Below, in pieces: positions 11,430-22,900 of a DNA stretch of 64,000 bases. The notes beneath the pieces were generated by a model. That model was given only the letters and a program-made list of their open reading frames with translations, had not been told where the DNA came from and made no database searches. The first letter of the stretch is position 1, and every line of letters starts with the position of its first letter. Source of the DNA: Calliopsis andreniformis (lineage: Eukaryota > Arthropoda > Insecta > Hymenoptera > Andrenidae); contig NC_135064.1 in NCBI RefSeq assembly GCF_051401765.1, positions 22,046,001 through 22,110,000 on the forward strand, in the 5' to 3' direction. Both the position numbers and the translations under genes were made by a program.

Positions 11430-11653
11430 CTGAAGGAATAAAATCATTGAGTTAAATGTACAATATAAATGTAGTATATTTATAGCGCAGTACCTGTAGC
11501 AATTTCTGATATCTCCGACATTTCCACATCCTTTGAGCCATTTTCATTGATACCCAATGTTTTTTTCAACCTCTCTAATTCCTTTGCACCATAACGTTCT
11601 CTTTTGATAGCCCTACATTTTCTCCTCCATTTACTCCTTATTGATTTGGCCAT
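11167..11653 (-). CDS. LLPH: LLP homolog (LLPH/LAPS18 family), small basic nucleolar protein
   Basis: Two exons on the minus strand: 11653-11494 (ATG to donor GTACTG, 53 codons plus one base) and 11429-11167 (acceptor CCTTCAG to TGA). The protein is 140 residues; the human one is 129. The start MAKSIRSKWRRKCRAIKRER is the conserved family N-terminus, and YGNYPVWMNRRKIAKHKKG is the conserved C-terminal motif before a Lys/Arg-rich tail. Between them is an acidic spacer. The family comprises nucleolar/nuclear proteins linked to cell growth and first described as Aplysia LAPS18. The ATG choice is set by the conserved N-terminus. It is convergent with the EGFL gene. Identification is firm; function is from the family. 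Confidence 0.95.
11494..11653 (-). CDS. LLPH: LLPH exon 1
   Basis: Starts at the ATG (complement of 11651-11653). Encodes the conserved basic N-terminus and the segment SEISEIAT before a phase-1 donor. The intron is 64 bp, typical of short insect introns. Confidence 0.93.
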
Positions 11654-12660
11654 TTTACTGTTTTACGACTAAAATGTTAAAAAAGTAACTGTGATAATTT
11701 CTTGGGACTAATTATATTAAAATTTATCTTTAAGAGCAAAATATTTTATATTTTGTGACTGAAGAAAACGATAATGTTACGGATAAAAAATTAATGCAGC
11801 GTAACCTCAAATGTGCAAAAATTTTAATAATCATAAGTAATAAATTCATTTAAAAAAGTAAAAAACAGTCAGATTACATACATGAATTTCACTTAGTTTT
11901 AGTATATAAATATTCGTTTCAATATTTAACAAAATACTTTATAACTCTGTCAAAAGTATAATCAATCACGTGTTATAAACGAATAGCACTCACTCACAAT
12001 GCGGAACCTAACCTCGAAATTGTTTACACTGTCGATACTTGCACAACGTGGTTAGTGTCGCTCTCTACTGTTCTAACTCTTAATGACTCTATTCGATCCT
12101 CACATTTGAAACTCGTCGATACTGAAGAGCAATTAATTGCAAAAGAATTATTACAATTTTTTTAAATTTGGTCCCTACATAATTACTTACACAACTCAGA
12201 ACTTTAATTAATGTAAAATTTGTATTATGCATATTAAATATCATTACAGAGTTATACATTCCACTATTTTCTTCTTTAACACAGAAGAAAACGTTTCATC
12301 CCAGAAAATTTATAACAGTAATATAACAAAAAATTTTTAAAAATGTATCGCGAGTAAAATAAATATCAGGAAATTGATATTCAATAAAAAGACGCGCTCT
12401 GAGCAAGATTTAAAGCAAGAACAAGATACATATCACTTTCCTATTATCTTTATTGTCCAGTCGGAAGCCAACACCTTCCGATCGCGGTGACTGCAGCTTC
12501 GTATGCACTCATGCCAATAAACCTCTATATTTATCGTTTATACGTGGACAGACATAAACAAATCACGATAAACTAGTTCTGTCGAGCTGATAAACTGAAA
12601 CAGCGGTCAATTTCGTGATTGGCACTTTCTAAGCAGAAACAACCGTCCACCTGCTATTTA
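11654..12660. other. LLPH upstream region / intergenic spacer
   Basis: AT-rich, without exons. The LLPH promoter should lie within the first few hundred bases. A short stretch at about 11990-12120, with more CpG and several TCG-containing words, is a candidate start region, but no core promoter element stands out. A hairpin CGGAAG...CTTCCG lies near 12461-12481. Confidence 0.4.
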
Positions 12661-12889
12661 AAAGTTGTGATCCACTTTTCACTCTACTCGTAACATATTC
12701 ATGGAGGTCCAGTTTTCGCGTGACGACGCTTCGAACATGGTGTAATTTATCCTGATTACCCTTTCACGCGCTTCGTGTCCGTGTCGTTTTAGGGTTTGAT
12801 TTATAGTGAGTCGTGGCGCCTCGGACTTGACGCTCACGGTAATTTAAGTCTATGAAGTTAAAGGTTTGAGGGGAAGAGTTTCGCACAAA

Positions 12890-12941
12890 ATGGGGGACAA
12901 AGTATTCTCTTCAAGGGGGATCTTGGATTGTGTCATTGATG
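12890..12941 (+). CDS. Candidate first coding exon (MGDKVFSSRGILDCVID), gene uncertain
   Basis: An ATG in ACAAAATGG context opens 17 codons ending at a perfect donor (G|GTAAGT, phase 1). A second donor four bases downstream (GTAATC) would give phase 2 and a further Gly and Lys split codon. With the strong donor it does not fit the phase-2 exon at 17236 (stop reached after about 22 codons), but it does fit the orphan exon at 34291. It could equally be a 5'UTR with an upstream ORF. I do not recognise the peptide. Confidence 0.35.
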
Positions 12942-13439
12942 GTAAGTAATCAATTTTCTTAATTGTTAACTGAGAAACCTGTGTATCCACGTGGGTAAAA
13001 AACTAACCTTTAACCAATTTGTATAATGAATCTCCCTGTGCCTCGATCTAAAGAAAATTGTTTAATGAAGATAAATGAAAAAGTGCTGGATTCCTATTTA
13101 GGCTCATTCTGCCTCTTTTCTTAAAGATAAAATGTAAAATCTCTTTAAACACTTTACGAAAAAGGGGGAAAGGACAACAGTATCCTCGGACTGTCTCTGC
13201 ATCCAACAACAGAATACCTTCAAATACGCAAATTCCCCTTCACTGTTCAAACTTCTAAACCAGATAGCAAATCCACTATCCGCAATCGTTCTCCAAATGC
13301 TCTCCTCGATCCAACGAAAGCTCTCCTATCGCAACGCATTCCAATTCCGCCCTATCAGAATATTCTCGATACCTTCAGCTATCACTTGAAATAAATCCAC
13401 CCTTATCGAGGTAGACGCGTCGCGTAACGAGGAATCATC

Positions 13440-13930
13440 GGTGCATCGGTGAAACATAGCAGCTATCAAGAGCAGACCTCTTATCAGCGAGCGTCGGTGC
13501 AGTATAAACGTACTTGGAGCGATCCATTAACGTAGTAATAGTTGAAAGCGACCGGTGAAGTGGTCCGTGGGCAGAGAGACCATTCCGCTTTTTCTTTTCG
13601 CATTGTCGGCGCGGACAGTTTGTTAACGGCGGACGTCGACGATGTCATCTTCAGGGCTTAACGAGGAGTAAGTAATACTTACGATCTCCACTTCTGTGCC
13701 GCTCGCCGCTCGCGACTTCCGCGCTACAAATTGCCCGAGGTTTCCACGGAGGCGCGCGCGAGGAGATCGCGAGCCCTCTGATGTCCTGTTCGTCGAATAC
13801 GATCGTGGCGAATGAGCCCGGGCCTCGTTGAATAAGTTTACGATTCGGTTAAGTGGCAGGGCGTTGAAACGTCTCGTCGCGTCTTGAATGAACCTCCCGC
13901 GGCGTTTCGCGCCCAAAGGTGACGTTCAAA
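13440..13930 (+). promoter_or_regulatory. CpG island at the distal promoter of the large unidentified gene
   Basis: CpG-rich segment surrounding the short first coding exon at 13642, contrasting with AT-rich flanks. No TATA box is evident. The distal transcription start of the large gene probably lies between about 13440 and 13620. ORFs across the island on both strands are compositional. Confidence 0.5.
13642..13667 (+). CDS. Large gene, distal first coding exon
   Basis: ATG TCA TCT TCA GGG CTT then Asn, Glu and the first two bases of a codon, cut at GA|GTAAGT. Joined to 17236 it gives MSSSGLNEESDKMHR without a stop. It sits inside a CpG island. Short, but the donor is perfect and the phase matches. 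Confidence 0.65.
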
Positions 13931-16900
13931 GTCGTTTCACTTGCGATTATTCCGTGCCTTTTCTCGCCGAGTCCTTGTCCCATCCTTTTAATAATGTGTT
14001 TGGAGTTTCTTTTTTGATGTTGCGCGAGACTGGCTCTTGGTTTGATTTATATTTCACTTTCGGTCACTTGCTGGGACAAGTGGTTTTTTATTACTTGTTT
14101 GGGAGCTTGTTCATTCCGTAAGTGGTTGAGTAAAATTGAATCGGTGAGTTGAAGAATAGTCGAAGGTCAGAAAGCACAGTTTCAGATGTTTGAGCTGAAG
14201 TATATTAGTCCATGTAGGTCCACTTGTTTTCTGTGTGATTTAATACACTTTGGCTCTGAGGTCTAGATCAGGGATGCCAGGCGAGCTGAAGTTTCTGACG
14301 TCACTACAATAAGAGTAAGAGTGGGGACCCAATGTGCTTGGACAGCGTCATTCCCCCACTCCTACTCTTACTGTAGTGACATTAGAAAGTTCCGTTTGCC
14401 CGACATCTCTGGTTCAGATACAGTTTTAAGATTATTTGAAAAAAACTAATTTTGGAGTTTTAGTGTTCTTCAATTTACTGATTAAACTTGGATGACTATT
14501 TTTTGATTCATGTATATTTTTGTACCAATACATTTTGGAGTTCGGATATTATTAAGTTAATGAATAATTCTAAATTCTTTAGTTTTTTGTATCGTATATT
14601 GAGATGCATAGTTTTGGTTATTTAATTATTTCACGTGTCAAAGGCATGCATTATGGTATTCAGTATTAAAGACTATTGACTCCTTTATGATGCTTTCAAA
14701 AGTAGGGCACAAGAAACACGACACGTAAAAGATGATCAATGTTGTAAAAAGTTATTGATCGCTTTAGGTAATAATCGAGTAACATGGGCGAGGCTAGTAC
14801 CCAGATGCATGAGGTATAGGATTCGTGTTACTGATACGGATAACGACTTCTCGTTAAAAGCATCATTCCTCAATTAGGTCACCAGAAAGGATTAACTATT
14901 AGCTAACTATGGGTTTATCGATCTCCGTATCTACGCTTACATTTGTTTCATTGCGCAAATATTGCGGGCTTGACGTAAAGTATGATTAAACGTTTGCGGT
15001 TTAACGTTCCGAAATGAGCTATGATTACAAGATTTAGTTGGTTATTCAAGGTACCTACCACTGACGAAGCTGATTGCTCGCTAAATTATACAGGAAGACG
15101 TAAAGCTATAAATTAAGAGATCGAACACTTTTCTATAAACAGATGCAAACTTGAACAAACTGTGTACATAATTCGCTGTTATATAATCAACAACTCTTTA
15201 AAAAATAAGTCTACTTTTACCTACGAATGCAATTAAAAATCTTGTCCACATAGAAGCACCTTCAACATTTATCGAGACAATGATAGTCCAAGCTCTCTAC
15301 ATCACTAGTATTTATCTAAATATTATGTAAAACACTAAGTTGTTAAATTCTTTTTTCTACATCTTTCATCAAGTTTCTATTTTCCCATCACTGGTTTTCA
15401 TTCATTGAAAACACGGATGCACAGGGTCGTCGAACCGCGAATACTGACGGGCCCGATGCACTTAAGTGCAACGGCCTTTGTCGTAACCGTGAATGCACTC
15501 TCTCTTGTAAGTACGCTCGTAGCGGCTACTGGCCCCTTTTCTGTAAAGAATACGCGAATCGTATCGCCGTTCTATCGCTTTCGGTTACGAGGCGTCCAAC
15601 AGACGTGCCACGATTTTTCGCTATAAGTGAACTGGTCTCGTTCCTCCTAGCCACTAGCACTCGGTTTAATCGGCTCTATGAGAACGTGAGCGCGATATGG
15701 CACAAGGACATTAACGCTACACTGACCTCGTCTCCGTGTGACCCCAGCTGAATAGCTTGCACCACTGACGTAATGTACAGTCTGTTTCTCAAGTAACAGT
15801 ACAACTAAAGAAACTAGTGATTTGGTGAGTGCTAGAAGAGGAGTCAAAGATACAGAATGATACTTCTCTCGTGAGGATTTTCTTTTTGAGGAGTTTAACA
15901 AGCGTTTGTGTTCATATCAGTAAGTTTTTGATAGTAGAATTATGAATGTTTTTAAACTTGATAGTTGGAGATATGTGAAAAGAACTGTTGTAGGTACCTA
16001 TTGAAGTATTGTCATTTGTTAATCTAGAAACATGAATAAGCATTGTGATGTGCACCATGTATTAGTGACACTGTAAATTATCAGATCTGCAGAAGAAGAG
16101 ACACTGAGAACTGATGTCGATAACAGCTAACTGTACTGACAGAAGAAAGACGCTATTAGATAAAGTAGATGAATGTTAACACCCATGGAGATCTAGAGAA
16201 GGGAGGAGAGATTTATGAGGTCTACGCACAGTCAGTTATTATACACTGTCGAGTTGCTTTTTCGCGTACATAATCACTGACATCTTAATTGTATCGTTAC
16301 ATGTGAAGCATTCTATACATATACATACCTCGAGCAACAGATGAACCCGAGAAAGAATAGCTGTCGTTCTGTGAAGTGACTAATTAACTCCTTTGTGGGT
16401 GTTTCATGACATAATACAGGGGAATAATCTCGAGTGAACTACGTCAGTAATTCACTGTACCATAAGAAATTCGTGTATGTTAGTACTGTCTGAAAGTTAC
16501 AATAACACCTAGAATTTCTCACTTCCCTGTCACTTACACTTTGTACCCAGTTTTATTTCAACCCAGCTAAAATTGGAGTAGTAAATCCAAGTCGCAGGTT
16601 AAGAATTCCGCATTAAATATACCATTTGCTGCTCGAAATTTGTAACTTTCTACTAGACGTTTAATTATAGCTTACTCAAAATATACGCCATCCGCATTAA
16701 AATTAATATCCACTTCTGGGACATAGATAATGTAGCAAACAGCTTTCTCGACATCTATAACTCTTTCAAGCCCTTAATAGATCACTGAAACACTGAATTA
16801 TTAGTCGAGCAGAAATTCCACACTGCATTTAGAATTCCATCGCAGAGATTTTCTTCGTTCTCGTCAGGTTCCATTTTCGTTCGTGACACGCGGCTTCGGT

Positions 16901-19900
16901 TTCGCGCGAACCCTTTCATTAGCCCATCCGGTCGAAAAACAATGCCGGAGCCAATTAAACTCGTTTAAGCTCTAGACGTGTATTATGTAAGAGCTGGCGA
17001 AGGGTGGCTGTTGTCATTGTGTTTGGTGAATGGTACGCCACGGTGATGAGCCATTTTTGCGGCGTGTTGGCGTGCGCCATTGTCTGGAACGAACGCGATG
17101 CGTCTGATACGCAGAAAAATGTGAAAAACCTTTCCTCGAACGAATTCAAAGAATGTATCGTACCATTAGCATAACAATTGTTCAGTGGGATGTACCTGTT
17201 CAGATGACATAAGAATATATATTTTTAATTTTCAGGAGTGATAAGATGCATCGTGAAGATGCAACGCACGATGAGGATTCACTGTCAGATGACAGCATAG
17301 AGTACGTGTGGGAAGATGTGGAATGCCTCAGTCTGGAGTGAGTCTAATGCAATTTTCTATTCGCTTGTATAAATTACAATCGTTTGCGCTGCGATACGTG
17401 AATCAGAAAGAGAAGCGGCGGAGTCTCGATAAGATAACACTTTTTACAACAGTTGGATCTAAGATTCACAGTTGGGAGATAGATTACATTTGATTTATAA
17501 TAAAGATAAAACAGAATAAAAGGAATCGTCACTGTATTAATCAGAGATAGATACCATTTATACTATGAGATACTTACAAAGAATTCTCAGTACCTGATAC
17601 TTATTTTCTCTCTCAGAATTAAACATCATGGCGACCACTTTAATCCATTTGCAAACTTACAGACTCAAGAACCTATGATTTCAGAAACCAGCCTATGTCT
17701 GTCTCAAAGTCTCAACATACACCTACTATTTTACACATATCATTAGAGACCTATATCATTTATCTAAAGTTTATTATCACCAAAATCGACTACTTAGATT
17801 CCCTTCTCTATACACAAGTGACTCCTCCTACCTCTACACCCAAAAAACACAAATTTCTTATACCACTGACTTATACCTCACTGCTCCAAAATCTTAAGAT
17901 ACATAAAAAAGCTACACTAGTAACACTGTCGCTCTATTTAAAGAGCCATCGATTTCTTTACATTTCACAGCTGCCCCCATGTGACGTGTGACAAGCCGCG
18001 GTTCGCATACATATTTACATCGTGAAAAAAACTTTCACTGATAGCGAGAGCAGCATTCTAGGGAACCGGTGCCCCTGGAATATTTAGTTGGTCCGATACT
18101 CGTGTCTCGAGCGAGTCGCGTCCGCAGACAGCTTCGTGTCCAGATCCTCCCGAAGAGTGCAGAACGCGACGCTGGGACTCGTTTTTCTCGACGCGCCAGC
18201 TTTGCCGCTGACATGCACAATTTTAACGACTCCTTCTGACGCGAGAGGTCTGTCACGTGCCGCGAATAATTAAGCGAGGCTCCGTGTAACGGCAGCGGCC
18301 TGTTCAGTGCTAAAATACGCTTTTCGCGCCGTCGCGCATGTCGCTGGATGGGGGAGGCTGAATTATAATAGGATATTGTTCCGCCAGCGTGTAGTAAGTT
18401 GCCTTTTTGCACTTCTCGTTCGGGCTTGATGTATTGTAATCGTATGGTAATGAGTCGACATCGTCTTGACGGTGAATCGAAAGCATGACCTTTTGTCGTG
18501 ATGATTCGTATCTTGGGAATGAGTCGAGTGGAAAGGGGGTGGATGATCTGTGAATGCCTTTCGAGCGGGTTGGAAGATGCTAGTTTAATGAAGATGGATT
18601 TAAGAGGAAGAATGTATTGGGGTTTAATGAAGGCAGATTTAAGAGGAGGGATAGTTTCGATATCTTGTCAGACAAATTGCCTGATTAGTGAACAAATTGG
18701 TATTTATCTACTTACGCTTGCGAGAAAAGGAAGGATTGTGGGAAAGTTGTGTAATTCGGAAATAATATTCATTGTTAATATGTTCTCTAACTATTTCTCG
18801 AGTATGGATATTTGTTCTATTTTCACTCCTCTGGGTTACTTAAAGAAGAGCCGAGGAAAACAAATATTACAGGAATAGAGTTTTCTTATTTTTAACTTCG
18901 GAGAATTCTTGATATAAAAATATACAAAAGTGGCGAGTGTTCAGAAACTACATAAACATTTAATATCGTAGGAGATAAATTGCAAAGATACCGCCTTCAC
19001 AAGTAGTTGACGATAAATTTCTCAGTAGGATTAGAAAAACCGAAAAAACTGTAGAGAGATATCTTAGAATACTCCACAATCAAACGATTCAGAGTATACT
19101 AGTAATTAACTGCGCTTAATATTGACTTTATTATTTCAGCAAAAGAGTCATTCACAAGATCAAACAATCTATTATACTTAGCTAGTACTTCAATGAGTAT
19201 CGATAAGTAAAACAAACTCACTGATAATACAGCGATATATCATTACTAAATGAATTTGCTACAAGAAAAAAAATTACATTTACAATTAACTGTATTTCAC
19301 TGTATAAAGCTACACCATGACATCCGTCTATTACAGTAAAGTGCAATGCTCCAGCACGTACGCGTTAACCTGGTTTCAGTGTCATCAGTGTCATCGACGT
19401 GACAACTAGGCCGTCGTGAGCAGAAGTTCCGCTCGTTATCACCAGTCTCCCCAAACATTTGCCCGCAAGCGAGTTCACTTATTCTCGAATCATCACTCGG
19501 CATTTGCTTCCTCCGTCGTTGACGATTAATTACCTCAAATGTTTCTTCGTTTCGATCTCATTCAACACGCTGTCTGGACACTCGATTAGTTCAATGAAAT
19601 GAAAACGGCGGAACGAAACGGTGTCTGTCCTGCGCTTGATCAACTGACACGCTACTTTCGCGGAGGATGCTACTCGAGATCGACAGGAAGATGTTAACAT
19701 CGATGGTGTGAATGTGGCTGAGATCGCTGCTATATCTCAACAGAAGGCTAGGAGTATCATCTTGCTGATTACAGCGATGATAGTCTAATCTATCATGATA
19801 TCTTAATGCTGAATTGGATGGAACTTGGAGTAGTTTACTAGTGGAAGTTGCAGAGTCTCGTTCAGTGTCGAGTTAGTAAAAATTCAGACTAGTGGTTTTA

Positions 19901-22900
19901 TCTGGAACACTTTACTGAATTTCAAACTTTTCGAATTTAATGTCGATGAAATTGTACGTCTTTCAGGTATATTTAGAATAACGTAGTTAAGAAGCCTGTA
20001 GCTTTGGGAATTCGACTGCGTAAAACTGGAATATTTAATGACTCGTTTATGTGGCTAGCGCTTTGAAACCATCTCCAACTTTCCAAGCGTATTAAAACCA
20101 GAATATTGCATTGAATATCTTCTTAGGTAACAGAAAATAATTCAAGACTGACAGAGCTGATGTAATACAAAAACTCTCAACATCCTAATACTAATCTCCA
20201 TAGAACTTACAAGACTTCAATGAAGCATTACAGCTTAGATTACCTTAATCAAACAGACTGACACAAACCACTTTCAAAGTCTCACCCACTACATTATCTC
20301 ATTTAAACATTTCTCACCTATCACCTGCAGCTTCATCAATAACTAAAAATCGCTAACGAAAACACGTTCAAAGATTACCATTCAACCAGACACTTCACCC
20401 ATCCTCACCACAAATCATCCACAGCGAAGCGTCAAAAATTCCCGCGAGAGATCACGAACAGTCACTCGAATAAATTTCCCTAGGAAACCTGTCGATCCAG
20501 CTATATCGTACCTAACGAACGCGAGTACACGGAGCACGCATTAGCGGTATCAGCCATGCATCATACGGTATGGGAATGAGGAAGCGATGAACTCCGAACC
20601 GCAGACAGTTACAGCCGCTGAAAAACGCGGAACAGTTTTTGCTAGTCCAATTTGGTCGTGGGAACGCGCGCGAAGTAGGCGGCCCGATGAAACGCGACGA
20701 ATAGTGGCCAGTCGTTTCCGCGGAAAATTGCGACCGATAATGGCCGCGAACTGGGGGTATGCAAAAATGGTCGCAGTGCTCGGGAACCGGTTGGCCGATC
20801 TGGCATCGGGATTCCCGAGGAAAGCAAGAGCGTGGAGAGGCCTGTAATCGATTTCCCGAATGGGGCCGTGTTTCCTGGGGACTTTTTCGCGAAAGTGAAA
20901 CTTATCCTCGAGTTAGCGACTGGTTCGCGTTCTTCTCCCCCGGATGCATCGATTTCACGCCCGTGAAAACTCGTTTTCGAAGCATCGCGATCGAGAAATG
21001 TCGTCCCACCGAGTAGAAAATCGGTCATCCGCGATGCTATCGCGGTTAGACTCGATTTGATACGTTTCTTTCGGAGCAGGAATGCTCGTGGAGGTGTTCT
21101 TGTGTTGGAGGTACTTGTTGCGCGATAGGACTATCAGAGATTTTTACGTCCGACCTTGTTGCTCTTTTATGGAGCTGGGGAAGTATGAATGTTCGTTTGT
21201 TTCTTATTGTTAGTGGAACGATAGTGGTTCTTGTCGTTAGTGGAACGTTAGTGGGTCGGGTCGATTGTGGAACGTGAAGATAAATGATAGGGGATTTATT
21301 AGGTTTGGACTAGTTTTTTGAGCAGCTCAATTTCTTGGTAATTCAATGAATTTGATATAAGTGTTCCCAAAGAAAATCCCGGAATGTATCATTACAGTCA
21401 CTCGGAGTATAATTTTCGTAAATGGTGAAATATGTAATGTAAAAGAACAGGAAACAGGCACATTATCGACAGGTTTTTTCGACTCTGTCAGTAATGTAAG
21501 CGTTCATGCAATGAAACCATAATAACGAAACCTATCGTAATGCGATTTACAAGTGTTACTTGTCAGAATGAAAAATTATACCGTTTGTAACCCGTCGGTT
21601 AAGTACTTATTCTACTGAAACCATAGCGGAAATCCGGAATAATTGAATTTGCATAACAAGTATCAGATCAACTGCGACTGTCTTAGGTTCGATATTTATT
21701 TCGCTCTTTCACTTGCGTCGTTTAATGTGCTACATTTCAATCATTTTTAATCCTTAAGTAGGATAATTAGCATAACAATTAATTTATCGTGTATCTTCAA
21801 GGAATGTATAAACTTCCTTTCCTCATTAGTTTCTTCGCTCTACTTATTCTACCTTCTCACGTTAGTAACATACTTTAAATACCATTTATATTAGTAGTAA
21901 TATATTTTTACTAATTGGTAATACAACCAGCGAGTTAATGTTCTCTGGGGAAATATTTGAAATTTAATTTCAATTAGTTTCTTTCCAAACATATTATCGA
22001 TGGTAAACAGTTTTCGACAGAATTCTCAGAATTAATATTTCATTCAAGTTAATTACAATTTAAGATACTCAATTTAAGATACTGTAATACTTTAATTATC
22101 TCGTAAAAATTCTCACTGAATCCCATCAATTAATCAAGACATGAAATTGCACAGTTATAATTTCTATTCCCCCTCTCCTTGCATAAATCAACTCGAAACC
22201 CAAACAAAGTTTGACGTAAATTAACTGTACGTGCAATCCATTGTAGTTGACAGTGACAAAGCTGCAATCAATGCACGTCAGATGGAGAATATCGTGCCAT
22301 TCATTCGCTATATCGTCGCCTACATACTTTCCTATCGTAGCCTCGACTTCCGGCCTGTCTTCAATGCAGCCTGTGACGCCGATATTGACACCGATTTTGC
22401 TATCGTCGGCTAACCAGGTCATTGTCTTTGCCACTGTGGAATATCAATGTATCCGTACTCTGCATGCGGTTTATCTAGCCACGAGAACCTTAGTAATTCT
22501 GTATCGTTGCTAAAACACCAAGATACGTCTTTACGTGACACGAACCCTTGTCATAGTTAGTGAACGTTGTGACTTGGCTCCTGTGTTTCATTGTTTCGTC
22601 GTTAATTATCTATAGTGAAAATTCGATTATGGTATAGAGGCACCTGTTCGTAAAATTTCTCATTTTTTGAGTGGGTACAAGATTCCTTTATTTTCATGTA
22701 CTGAATCTTAAAATACAACAGTCTCACGGTTTCCAGACACTAGGATTTTTATTAGCACTTTAGTTAATTTTTATAATCGTGTTAATTAGCGACGGACATC
22801 CACGGAGAATCGAATTAAGTGCTCTCACGTGTGTCGCGTCAGGTCGGTCGTTTCCTTCTCTCGTTTCACTTCGAGGTCAAGTTTCCAAGGTCACGCGAAA

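Noticed and set aside
22126..22434. 102-codon minus-strand ORF with plausible-looking N-terminal half
   Set aside because: No known motif; the plus strand is also open across it, and no promoter, splice sites or homolog could be recognised.
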